From Thiosymbion sp942492625 (GTDB lineage Bacteria; Pseudomonadota; Gammaproteobacteria; Chromatiales; Chromatiaceae): DNA of 64,000 bases. A program made the translations under genes and the position numbers. The DNA is taken from positions 49,587 to 113,586 of the forward strand of contig CALOFM010000050.1 in the NCBI GenBank assembly GCA_942492625.1, read 5' to 3'. How positions within the stretch are numbered: the first letter of the stretch is position 1; each line of letters opens with the position of its first letter. Below, piece after piece: positions 54,375-62,260 of this stretch. The notes beneath the pieces are model-generated. The model saw only the letters and a list, made by a program, of their open reading frames with translations. It was not told the origin of the DNA and did no database searches.

Positions 54375-54653
54375 CTTCCATCGCGAGTCGTTCTCATCTA
54401 CGAGGTAGCTCCACGCAGGCGGTTGCGCCAGGCGTAGAAACTCGCGGTGCTGACCGACTCGCTCCGGCAGAATTCGGTGACGCTCAGGGCGCTGTGCTCA
54501 GCGCTTGCGATCAGCACCTGCCACTGCTCGTGGCTGCGGCGGATGCGTTTGGAGATGGGTGGCATCGTTTTCTCCCGTCCGTGTGGTAAAGGACGAGAGA
54601 TATTGTTCGCACCTCGCGAGCGGAGGGAAGGACGCCGCGGAGTTACCGCTTAC
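54375..54653 (-). mobile_element. IS66-family remnant at the right edge of the eCIS
   Basis: Reading the minus strand from 54653, the sequence begins GTAAGCGGTAACTCCGCGG, the classical IS66 terminal inverted repeat start (GTAAGCG). The tnpA-like ORF follows inward. The other genes and end are missing. The element is therefore cut near the end of the eCIS (about 54370-54400), which marks that edge as a recombination junction. Confidence 0.7.
54398..54565 (-). CDS. tnpA: Short IS66-type accessory protein TnpA
   Basis: A 55-codon ORF with the IS66 tnpA signature: KRIRRSHEQWQVLIA, SALSVTEFCRSES and ASFYAWRNRLR. TnpA is a small DNA-binding accessory protein of IS66 elements. It lies inside a fragment whose IS66-type end is at 54653. 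The usual C-terminal region and the tnpB and tnpC genes are absent to the left, where the eCIS ends only 29 bases away. So this is a remnant, and the protein is probably truncated at the junction near 54400. Confidence 0.75.
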   Translation of the reverse strand: MPPISKRIRRSHEQWQVLIASAEHSALSVTEFCRSESVSTASFYAWRNRLRGATS

Positions 54654-54909
54654 GTTGTCCGTGAACTCCGGGGATGATGAGAGGTAAAGAAAACGAGGGT
54701 TATCGTTCTTTGTTCCTGTCGACCCCGTGTGTCTTTGTTGTGCGTCCACAAACAGGGCAACTTATCCAGTAAAGAAAGCAATGGAAAGCGATAGATAACC
54801 GTGGCGAGCTTCCTTACGGTAGAAGCGAGTACGTCACAAATGGACGCTTGACGCCATCGCCAGTCGCAGTGTAATGGCTCGTGAACGGTCAAGAGTCGGT
54901 TCGCAAATA

Positions 54910-55270
54910 ACCGCTGAATCCCGATCCGCTCGACCTCACCGATGGAGGCTTGATCGCTGCGCCGGTCACAAAGGCGCACAGTCGTCGGATCAGAGTGCGC
55001 GGCCATTTTCTGTGCGCGTTCCAGCTTGGCTTTCGGGTTTGCCAGATAGGCCGTGATGCCCGCGCCGCGAAATGCGTGATTGCAGATTCCGGGCATCTCG
55101 ATTCCGGCCTGTTTTGCTCGGCGCTTCACGATCGCCCAGGCCCGTTGCCGGTCCAGACGGCGCGCGCTCAGCTCCTTGGTCTTGCGATCCGCGGAGCGGA
55201 AGACGGGGGCCCCTCCTCATCCCCGATCCCGGCGGTCTCAATTTACTCGCACAGCCAGTCCTTCAGGTTT
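54910..55270 (-). pseudogene. Tyrosine recombinase (integrase) fragment, broken
   Basis: C-terminal catalytic piece of a phage/integron-type integrase. The best part is AKQAGIEMPGICNHAFRGAG (about 55010-55110), containing the H-x-x-R box, followed by ERAQKMAAHSDPTTVRLCDR. The active-site tyrosine (normally LYDR) is a cysteine here (TGT). Farther upstream the frame is lost and an in-frame TAA and TGA occur before the VFRSADRKTKEL stretch. It must be non-functional. Confidence 0.75.
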
Positions 55271-55289
55271 TGCTCTCAGGGGCTCTCAT

Positions 55290-55440
55290 GATGCTTGCCG
55301 CCTTCGAGACCCATCCGTCGACAATGCGTGCATACTGGCGCGTCTTCAGGTGGCAATCTCGTCGGATTCGACCGAAGAACAGGTAGTCGCCAGCGGACAA
55401 CTCTGCGTCCTTGATCCACACCTGCACCGCGCTGCGCGTC
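55290..55440 (-). pseudogene. Second integrase fragment (different type)
   Basis: About fifty codons resembling the middle of another tyrosine recombinase family: VWIKDAELSAGDYLFFGRI and CHLKTRQYARIVDGWV (the typical LSTRQYARIVDGWV block). Beyond GWV the resemblance stops abruptly near 55300 and the reading frame ends at 55263. On the other side a DUF4338 remnant begins around 55440. It is an integrase cut from both sides by later rearrangements. Confidence 0.6.
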
Positions 55441-55442
55441 GC

Positions 55443-55808
55443 CGACGGCTGGCGAATCTGCCCTGGGTGCTCAACAACAGCAGATTCCTCATTTTTCCCT
55501 GGGTCGATGTAGCGAATCTCGCCAGCCACGTGCTCGGACAGCTGGCCCGGCGGGTCGGCGACGACTGGGAGGCGCGCTGGGGGTATCGCCCCTTGCTGTT
55601 GGAGACCTTTGTGGACCCCGCCCACTTCCGGGGCAGCTGTTACCGGGCGGCCGGCTGGGCGCTGTTGGGACGCACGAGCGGTGACGGACTGGTGCGCCGG
55701 GGAAAGCAGTACCAAACCAGCCCCAAGCTGATTTTCGCCAAGGCATTGCAGACGGACTTTCGCGCTCTGCTGTGCTCCAATCAACTCAAAGGCACAACCG
55801 AGCTATGA
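55443..55808 (+). pseudogene. DUF4338 (DruA-like) protein of an insertion element, N-terminally truncated
   Basis: C-terminal 120 residues of a DUF4338 protein: LPWVLNNSRFLIFPWVDVAN, WEARWGYRPLLLETFVD, RGSCYRAAGWALLGRTSG. The family pairs with a DDE transposase in certain insertion elements and is also known as DruA in the Druantia phage-defence system. Here the N-terminal half is missing and upstream sequence is an integrase fragment. Its TGA overlaps the ATG of the transposase (55805), as in an intact element. The truncation argues against a working protein. Confidence 0.72.
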
Positions 55809-57347
55809 GCAAGCCAAGCCACCGTCCGGGACGCGAGGAAATCAAAGCGCGGGCGAGAAAAAAAACGCCAACAATGCCAGTTGCGCCGTCAACAGCGTGA
55901 AGCCGGGCTGATCGCGCACCCGGCCCCCACCCCATCGAACAGCAAATCCCGCCTTGAGAGCCCCGAGCAGGAGGGCGCAGCGCGTACCGAAGCGGTGAGC
56001 GGGTTGATCCTGATCATGCGCCAGATGCTGCCGGTTCTACTCGGGCGTTTAGGCAAGATTCCCGACCCGGGAAACCCCAAAAAGCTCAAGCACCAGCTCA
56101 CCGTCCTGATGCTCTACGGAATACTCGTTTTTGTCTTGCAGTATGGATCACGGCGTGCCGCCAACGCGGAGGTCACGCGACCGATGTTCGAGCACAACCT
56201 GCGGCTGCTGTTTCCGCAGCTTACGAACCTCCCGCATTCCGACACCCTGTTTCGGCTGCTGTGCTGCATCGATGCGGGCGAAATCGAGCAGGCCCATATC
56301 GCCCTGATCAATCATCTGATCCGCAACAAGAAGTTCACGCGCCACCTGATCAACAACTGCTTTCCTCTCGGCATCGACGGCACCCAGAAGCTCGCCTTCT
56401 CCGCCCTTTGGGACGAGCACCTGCTACAGCGCAGAATCGGACCCAAAGTCGATCCCGACAGTGATGAGGAGCAAAAATATCAGTACTACGTCTATGTGCT
56501 GGAGGCCAGCCTGTGCTTTCGCAACGGCATGGTTATCCCCTTGATGAGCGAGTTTCTCGAGTACGAGACGGGCGATGGCGAACAGCGCAAGCAGGACTGC
56601 GAGAGCAAGGCCTTTCACCGCCTCGCCGAGCGCATCAAGAAGGCATTTCCTCGCCTGCCCATTATGCTGCTGCTCGACGGGCTCTATCCCAACGGGCCGA
56701 TCATGGAGCGCTGCCGAAGCTACCGCTGGGACTTTATGATCGTGCTCAAGGACGGCTCGCTGTCCAGCGTTTGGGAGGAGTACCAAAGCCTGATGCACGA
56801 ACAGGAGCAAAACTCGATGCAACAGAACTGGGGCGAGCGAAGACAGCGCTTCCAGTGGGTCAACGCGATCCGCTACGAGTACGGACCCAACGCAAAGAAG
56901 TCCATCGACATCCATGTCGTAGTGTGCCGGGAGAGCTGGGAAGCGCTCGATCCGGACACTCTGCAGATCGTGACCAAAGAGAACAAACACGCCTGGATCT
57001 CCAGTCGTCCCCTGAGTCGGCTCAATGTGCATACCCGCTGCAACCTCGGCGCCCGCTATCGCCGGGGCATCGAAGGCGCTTTTCTGGTCGAGAAGCACCA
57101 AGGCTACTCCTACGAGCACGCCTTCGCCAAGCAGTACAACGCCATGAAAGGCTACCATTACCTCCTGCGCCTGGCGCACCTGCTCAACACCTTGGCCCGC
57201 TTCTCCAGGGAACTGGCCGGGTTATTCTCGCAGCTCGGGGTGCAGGCGGCGATTGGCTTTATCCGCAATACCCTCACCGGTCCTTGGCTGGACCCACAGG
57301 AGCTTGAGCAGCGGCTCAACCGACCCTTTCGATTGCGCTTGCTCTGA
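55805..57347 (+). pseudogene. DDE transposase partner of DUF4338, frameshifted at an A8 run
   Basis: The transposase of the same element starts at ATG 55805 (SKPSHRPGREEIKARA) but leaves frame after the run of eight A at 55858-55865; from there the correct frame is the long one (CQLRRQQREAGLIAHP onwards) to 57347. One surplus A explains it. The main body has the DDE pattern: GIDGTQKLAF (first acidic residue), LLLDGLYPNG (second), and the glutamate in RRGIEGAFLVEKHQGYSYEHAF (third). Transcriptional slippage at A8 could rescue it, as happens in some IS elements, or it may be an assembly error. The downstream end of the element is not resolved. Confidence 0.8.
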
Positions 57348-57625
57348 GTTCGGCGCACCTGCGGTTGCCACCACTTGCCGGGCAGGTGGCATCAGCCTAT
57401 TGCTTGGTCTTCCGCAAGCGCCCATTTCAGCGTTCTCTTAGCCTGGGAAAACGCTGTCGATTCTGCTTTCCGTAAGCCGCGGGGCTGGATATCCTCAGAT
57501 TGGCCGCATGCCCGGCCCAGGGAGTTTGTTCGTGCGTTGGTAATGCCATCGCCTAAACGAAATTGACCCCAAGTAAGAGTTGATGGTAGAAGGGTAGAAA
57601 ATGCTTCTACAAAGGCGGAAATCGA

Positions 57626-57877
57626 ATGTCACTGAACATCAAGAGCGCCGAGGCCGACCGTCTCGTGCGCGCATTGTCCGAGCTGATGGGCGAAAGTAAG
57701 ACCCAGGCCGTGATCGAAGCGCTTCGCGAGAGACTCGAGCGCACAAAGCGGGATCGAGATCGGGAAAGGCTCGTGGCCGATTTGATCGCCATCGGGAAAA
57801 GGTGTGCCGCCCACGGTCGACAGGACGCCACAGAACACGGCGAGATGCTCTATGACGAGCGAGGTCTTCCCCGATGA
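57626..57877 (+). CDS. vapB: VapB-type antitoxin
   Basis: An 83-residue type II antitoxin. It has an N-terminal ribbon/AbrB-like PSK regulator pattern (MSLNIKSAEADRLVRALSEL, SKTQAVIEALRERLERTKRD). The C-terminal tail (LYDERGLPR) is the typical toxin-binding end. A GGCGGA ribosome-binding site precedes it. The last four bases overlap the start of the toxin (ATGA), which is diagnostic of vapBC. It probably represses its own promoter. Confidence 0.9.
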   Translation: MSLNIKSAEADRLVRALSELMGESKTQAVIEALRERLERTKRDRDRERLVADLIAIGKRCAAHGRQDATEHGEMLYDERGLPR

Positions 57878-58266
57878 TCATAGACACCTCCGCAGTCTTG
57901 GCCATATTGTTCGCCGAGGACGATGCGGAGCGTTATGCGTCAGGAATAGCGGGAGCCGAGGTGCGGTTGATGTCGGCCGCAAACTACCTGGAGGCGGGAA
58001 TCGTCGTCGACAATCAAATCGGAGCAACGGCGGGTAGACAGTTCGATGCTTTGGTCTCGCGGGCGGGCGTCCGTGTCGAAGCCGTTAGCCGCGAGCACGC
58101 GGACATCGCCCGCCAAGCCTATCTCGACTTCGGCAAGGGCAATCATCCGGCACGGCTGAACTTCGGCGACTGCTTCGCGTACGCGCTGTCGAAGTCCTCG
58201 GGCCTTCCGTTGCTGTTCAAGGGCGACGATTTCTCGAAGACGGACGTTTTGCCTGCGCTGGGCTGA
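57874..58266 (+). CDS. vapC: VapC-type PIN-domain ribonuclease toxin
   Basis: A 130-residue PIN-domain toxin, usually cleaving tRNA or rRNA when free of antitoxin. The acidic active-site residues are visible: D4 in MIIDTSAVLAI, the glutamate in NYLEAGIV, the aspartate in LNFGDCFAYALS and the final LLFKGDDFSKTD. Length is normal and all residues are present, so it should be active. It sits next to remnants of mobile elements, as such modules often do. Nothing ties it directly to the eCIS. Confidence 0.93.
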   Translation: MIIDTSAVLAILFAEDDAERYASGIAGAEVRLMSAANYLEAGIVVDNQIGATAGRQFDALVSRAGVRVEAVSREHADIARQAYLDFGKGNHPARLNFGDCFAYALSKSSGLPLLFKGDDFSKTDVLPALG

Positions 58267-58956
58267 CTTTCGCCGAAGCGAACACCGAAGCGGGGCGAAA
58301 AGACACGCAAGGTGGTACGAGATTTGACAGGAATCGCCTTAGATCGGTGTTGCCTCCGATACAGTTCTGCAAGGCGCGATGGCAAGAGTCAGGGCGATTG
58401 CCTCTGACGTGTTGCTTGCAGTTCAGCGGCGCAAGATGTCCTGACACGCTGCGAAGGGAAAAGGCGAAGCCGCTACCGGCCAACAACGGACGTTCGCGGA
58501 GCCATCCGTGGCAGCGTATTGTAAAGATTTCTGACACGCGGCTGCGGACCTTCAGGTGTGCAGACCATCGCGCCCCGCCCAGACTCGTCCAGCCACCCTC
58601 ACTCGTAGGTCATGCCGCCTCCCACCAAAACGGCTGGCTGCAATGACGAGTCGCAAGCGATCTCTCCGTTCCGGCCCCGATTCACTACTGGTTTGACTTG
58701 CGACACGTCACATTTTGATTTCGCGATCACATGTGACTGATATCGTAGACTAACAGGGCGCACAATCTGCATTCACAGCAAGTTTGTGGATAGGAAATCA
58801 GGATCGCGGTTTGGGAGAAGTTCTGCAGACTATGATCGGACGCTGTCGGACTAGCTACACGTCAACGTATTGGAGGTGAGGGGATCGGTGCAGCTGGGGC
58901 GCATCGTTTGCACTGTAACGCAGAGGACTTAATGCTAAGCCGTTCTGGAGCGTCGA
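58267..58956. other. Gap without a supported gene
   Basis: About 690 bases between vapC and the DsrE-like ORF. The ORFs here look random. A perfect palindrome TCACATGTGA occurs at 58727-58736 within a less GC-rich stretch, with a distant GTCACA/TGTGAC pairing; it may be a promoter-operator region. It is probably eroded mobile DNA. Confidence 0.4.
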
Positions 58957-59319
58957 TTGCTTGATACGATAATGCCACCTCCAATGGGTATACCCGTTGT
59001 ACCGGCGGATGAAGTTGTCCTGTTTCCTACCGTAGGCGGCGTTGAGATCGTGAATCCTGCCAACGGAAAACCCGGCGACGCCGATGGTTTGCTGAACGAA
59101 GAATTGTGTCTCTCCTTTACGCCCGAGGGCGAGCCGACCGCAGTGTCTTTGAACCAGCTTCTCCAAAGGTTCACGTCACTGGGAGGATTCATTGAAGTAT
59201 GCCCCCTCTGCAAGGCAAAACGTTTCCCAGATGAGGATCCAAATTTCGACGCACCAGTAAGCAATGGAGTTGATATCCATAACTTGTTCTTGTTCGCAGA
59301 CAAAGTCATTACGTTCTAG
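58957..59319 (+). CDS. DsrE-like small protein
   Basis: A 120-residue product whose C-terminal half has the DsrE/TusD-like feel: LLQRFTSLGGFIEVCPLCKAKR, then NGVDIHNLFLFADKVITF. DsrE-like proteins carry sulfur as a persulfide on a conserved cysteine in cytosolic sulfur relay, which would suit a sulfide oxidiser. The N-terminal half (PPPMGIPVVPADEVVLFP) is less typical. The TTG at 58957 has GGAG six bases upstream; the ATG at 58972 has no such site, so the start is uncertain. The gene is isolated from any dsr cluster. Confidence 0.5.
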   Translation: MLDTIMPPPMGIPVVPADEVVLFPTVGGVEIVNPANGKPGDADGLLNEELCLSFTPEGEPTAVSLNQLLQRFTSLGGFIEVCPLCKAKRFPDEDPNFDAPVSNGVDIHNLFLFADKVITF

Positions 59320-59848
59320 CTAACCTTGCACGTCCCGACCACTTGAATAAGGGCGCAGGAGGCGATGCCGTTCTGCGCCCTCCATCTTCGCGGGCAGCGG
59401 TGAGCGTGGATGCGGGAAACCGTTGTTGCACGTGTAAACCCAGGGGGGACCCAGCTACCGTAAGAGTGCGCCGGAGGGCGGGTCCAGACATTCCCTCGCC
59501 CGCCACCAGACGGACGGGGACAGAGTCGTTACTCGTCTGCTTCCCTCGGTCAAGTTAATTGTCACCAAACACCTGCAGGCGTCCTGAGTGCGGACACCGC
59601 AGGGGAGTTTCCTCGGGGTCAGGCATCCCGCCGGGCAGACCAGTGTTTATCTGCTGCCTCGTCGAGACAGGGTCGAGCATCCCTTGTTTTCGCTCAGGCT
59701 TCACCGGCTGTGCGCTTCTCAGGGTGCATCGGGGATGGCTAGAACCCGTGTTCGGGTCCTCGTGACCGGCGGGGCCCGGTTGCGGCGGCAGCTTGGGTGC
59801 GAGAACCTCGTGAACCGCCCGTACGTCAGAAAAGCGATTGGCCCGAAT
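59320..59848. other. Gap with hairpins, possibly a group II intron remnant
   Basis: About 530 bases with no supported gene. An inverted pair GGGCGCAG (59350-59357) and CTGCGCCC (59372-59379) forms a terminator-like hairpin after the DsrE-like gene, without a T-run. The block around 59465-59830 contains a GTGCGCC start-like motif (59468) and a structured end including GAGAACCTCGTGAACCGCCC (59799-59818), which resemble group II intron RNA segments. No reverse transcriptase is present. Confidence 0.35.
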
Positions 59849-60145
59849 CTATTGCGGAAAGGAGTTGGTGAGATCTCTCACATCTCTGATGATACGTGCC
59901 GCCTTATCTTCGATGTACTCGGGCTCGTACTGATCGTAGTACGGCTCTTCATAGTACGGTTCCTCGTAACCGTACCCGTAAACACCTGATTTTTTCCTCC
60001 AGCCAGGTGGCAGGCTCTCACCTCGCTCGACTTTCTTTTGCAGCCCGGGCGGCAACCCACCACGATGGGGTGGGTCCGCTTGCACTGGAGCAGCGAAGAT
60101 AGCAATCAAAAAAATAACACCTGCAACGCCAAAAACACGTTTCAT
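59849..60145 (-). CDS. Small exported protein with tyrosine/glutamate-rich tail
   Basis: A 98-residue exported protein. The signal peptide is MKRVFGVAGVIFLIAIFAAP, followed by a proline-rich basic motif (GLPPGLQKKVERGESLPPGW) that recurs in small RcnB-like periplasmic proteins, and a highly acidic tyrosine-rich section (YGYGYEEPYYEEPYYDQYEPEY). The start was set at the ATG at 60145; an upstream extension adds six residues. The function is unknown. The charge segregation suggests interaction with metals or polyanions. Confidence 0.7.
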   Translation of the reverse strand: MKRVFGVAGVIFLIAIFAAPVQADPPHRGGLPPGLQKKVERGESLPPGWRKKSGVYGYGYEEPYYEEPYYDQYEPEYIEDKAARIIRDVRDLTNSFPQ

Positions 60146-60823
60146 CACCTGCACCTCCGACACGTTACCGGGGGGATCACCGCCAGCTTGACTCTAATTG
60201 CTCCGAGAAGTTTCTGATTTTCGAGCTGACAGATCCAGTCTTCCCGAAATCTTCGCTCCCGCTTGCGGCGGCGATGCCAAGCCGAGCACTGCTAACCTGA
60301 GCTGTCGTCGGAATCATAGTAGTTAGGAAAACCTGAATGCTTGCTGAACGAACTAGCATCAACGCCCCAGTCTCGGTTCACCACGCTCTCCCCTCCAAAG
60401 CGATTTGGGTTAACGGGGGATCTTGGACTCTGCCCGTGCGCTGCGCAACGCGGTTACCTGGGACACCTTGCCGCCAAATCATCGCTCAGGCGCTTGCTAG
60501 GGCATGAGAGGTCGAACAGCCGGGTTCGGCCAGAAGCGGTCCACGGCCTCAGAAAGCGAAAAGCGGAGCATTGGTCTATGTTATTTAGGGAACGTACAAA
60601 AGAGTGCTTGACTGCTGGAGGTCGACGCAAAAAGGGCCCATGGCCGTTCGAGCCTTTTATCCGAGAGAGCACCTTCGGAAAGATCAGCAATAATAAGAGG
60701 AAGTAAACCACCTCCCAGGTTCTAGATCGACTTCCTCGCAGTCAATACCTGTAGGTTGGTCAAACCAAGGTCCGAGATAATTGAGCAACCGGAGTCTAAA
60801 TCGAGAAAAAGAGAGGTTTCGCT
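60146..60823. other. Gap without a supported gene
   Basis: About 680 bases between the small exported protein and the cytochrome c gene. ORFs on both strands have no recognisable family. A GAGAGG ribosome-binding site for the cytochrome ends the gap. The promoters of both flanking genes should be here. Confidence 0.45.
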
Positions 60824-61297
60824 ATGAATGTAACTACGAATTTTTTCAGATGCGTTAGATGTGTTGGACTGATGTTTTTGTTAAACGTGTCTGTTTGGTG
60901 GGGTACCGTTTTCGCCGAGGATGTAAGTATGGGAGGTAGCAAATACCGCATCTCCGAAACTATCGGCTCTGACGAATATCGTATCTCCTGCCAAAATTGT
61001 CATGGTGAAGGAGGGAAGGGTGATGGTCCGATGATGGAACTCCTGACGAAGAAACCCTCTGATCTCACGACGCTGGCAAAAAACAATGAGGGTGAGTATC
61101 CATTCGTGAAGATATATCAAATGATCGACGGGCGGGTTGCCGTGCCTGGGCATGGCGACCGGGAGATGCCTATCTGGGGTGCACGCTATGCGGAAGAGGA
61201 TTACGAAAGATACGGCACTGCTTTTGGTGCCGAAGACGTAGTACGCGGACGAATCCTGCAGCTTGTTTACTACATTCAATCGCTGCAAGAAAACTAG
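60824..61297 (+). CDS. Monoheme cytochrome c, exported
   Basis: A 157-residue class I cytochrome c. An N-terminal hydrophobic segment (RCVGLMFLLNVSVWWGTVFA) serves as signal peptide. The heme site is CQNCHGEGG with the following KGDGPM, and the distal ligand is probably the methionine in REMPIWGARY. This M-P-x-W-G pattern is common in cytochromes of sulfur and nitrogen oxidisers. The final helix (VRGRILQLVYYIQSLQE) is typical. The base composition here is less GC-rich than in the fcc region. Confidence 0.88.
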   Translation: MNVTTNFFRCVRCVGLMFLLNVSVWWGTVFAEDVSMGGSKYRISETIGSDEYRISCQNCHGEGGKGDGPMMELLTKKPSDLTTLAKNNEGEYPFVKIYQMIDGRVAVPGHGDREMPIWGARYAEEDYERYGTAFGAEDVVRGRILQLVYYIQSLQEN

Positions 61298-61322
61298 AAG
61301 CCGGGTCGGTGGGCCGCGCAAG

Positions 61323-61342
61323 CCCCCCTGATTTTTGGGGGG
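61323..61342. terminator. C6/G6 hairpin after the cytochrome gene
   Basis: CCCCCC (61323-61328) and GGGGGG (61337-61342) with an eight-base loop (TGATTTTT), and further flanking partial complementarity (GGGC...GCCC). It lies about 25 bases after the cytochrome stop. It has no T-run, so it would be an imperfect terminator or an mRNA-stabilising element. Confidence 0.4.
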
Positions 61343-61497
61343 CGCGCCCTGCGGCCGCTGTATCCTGGTGAATAGCCTCAGCCATTCTTTGAAACCACGC
61401 CGTCCTGAGGCAAGTGTTGGCAAAAAGCAGAAGTTGCCGCGAACTTGCTAGAGCCACCACACTGCAATGCTAGACGACGAGTCGGTCGTGTGGGAGC

Positions 61498-62112
61498 ATG
61501 GCGTCCCGAAAGGGGGTTGTCGTGCCAAACACCAATAATCTGGCGATAACGCCCAATTTGTCGGCAGGCTCGATTTGGCTTCGAATTCTTGCATGTCTGG
61601 CCATAGTCGTAACTGCTTGCGGCCTGAAGAACTACCTAGCAGTCATCGTGAGTGGCACCGCGTGGTGCCCGTATTTATGTCCATCTGTATTTCCCGCTGA
61701 ACTCTTCTTTTCCTTTCCGTTACTGGAATGGTTGTTCGAGACCCAAAGGTGGACGCAGGGAAAGCTCCAAGGTTTCGCCGATCTGCTATTCGTAGACCCA
61801 TGGAATCTAGCGACCAGCTTAGTGATTGCACCCGTATATGAGGAGCTGGTATTTCGCGGGCCGATGTTTTTTACCAGAGGTTTGGTTAAAAACTTTTTGT
61901 GGTGGTTTATTGGCATCTCACTCGCAATCATGTTTGCATTGAGTCATGGGCGCAACGGCTTGGCGCTCTTTCCTTTGCTTGTCTTTGGTATTTGTAGCCT
62001 GTGGTTAATCGCAACAACTTACCGCTTCTGGCCTTCCGTCGCGCTGCATTTTCTACACAATTTCTTCTTCTCGTCCGCCTTACTCTATCAATCTAGTTTG
62101 GTCGGCGACTAG
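61498..62112 (+). CDS. CPBP-family intramembrane glutamic protease (Abi-like)
   Basis: A 204-residue integral membrane protein with four to six helices and the CPBP catalytic motifs: YEELVFRGP (EExxxR), FALSHGRNG (FxxxH) and LHFLHNFFF (HxxxN). Members include prenyl-protein CAAX proteases and bacteriocin immunity proteins. The ATG at 61498 has GGGAG one base upstream; a GTG at about 61522 with GGGGG is an alternative. It stands alone, so its substrate cannot be inferred. Confidence 0.85.
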   Translation: MASRKGVVVPNTNNLAITPNLSAGSIWLRILACLAIVVTACGLKNYLAVIVSGTAWCPYLCPSVFPAELFFSFPLLEWLFETQRWTQGKLQGFADLLFVDPWNLATSLVIAPVYEELVFRGPMFFTRGLVKNFLWWFIGISLAIMFALSHGRNGLALFPLLVFGICSLWLIATTYRFWPSVALHFLHNFFFSSALLYQSSLVGD

Positions 62113-62260
62113 GTATTCTTGAATGCCATCCGACGGAAGCCTGCATGTCCGCTTCGGGTCGATCTCAGACATCGTCACCACAAGTTCTGGGCCAACACTC
62201 TCACCGCTTTATCCTGACATCTTGCGCCAACAATTCAGACGCTGAAGCCCCCGTAGCCCG

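Noticed and set aside
55443..55808. DUF4338 as a Druantia defence system
   Set aside because: Only a truncated copy, coupled to a transposase, with none of the other Druantia genes (such as DruE).
58727..58736. TCACATGTGA palindrome as a CRP site
   Set aside because: The half-sites are in the reverse order to CRP (TGTGA-N6-TCACA) and lack the spacer.
60341..60706. 121-codon ORF in the gap before the cytochrome c gene
   Set aside because: No ribosome-binding site, no family resemblance, and an opposing frame of similar length.
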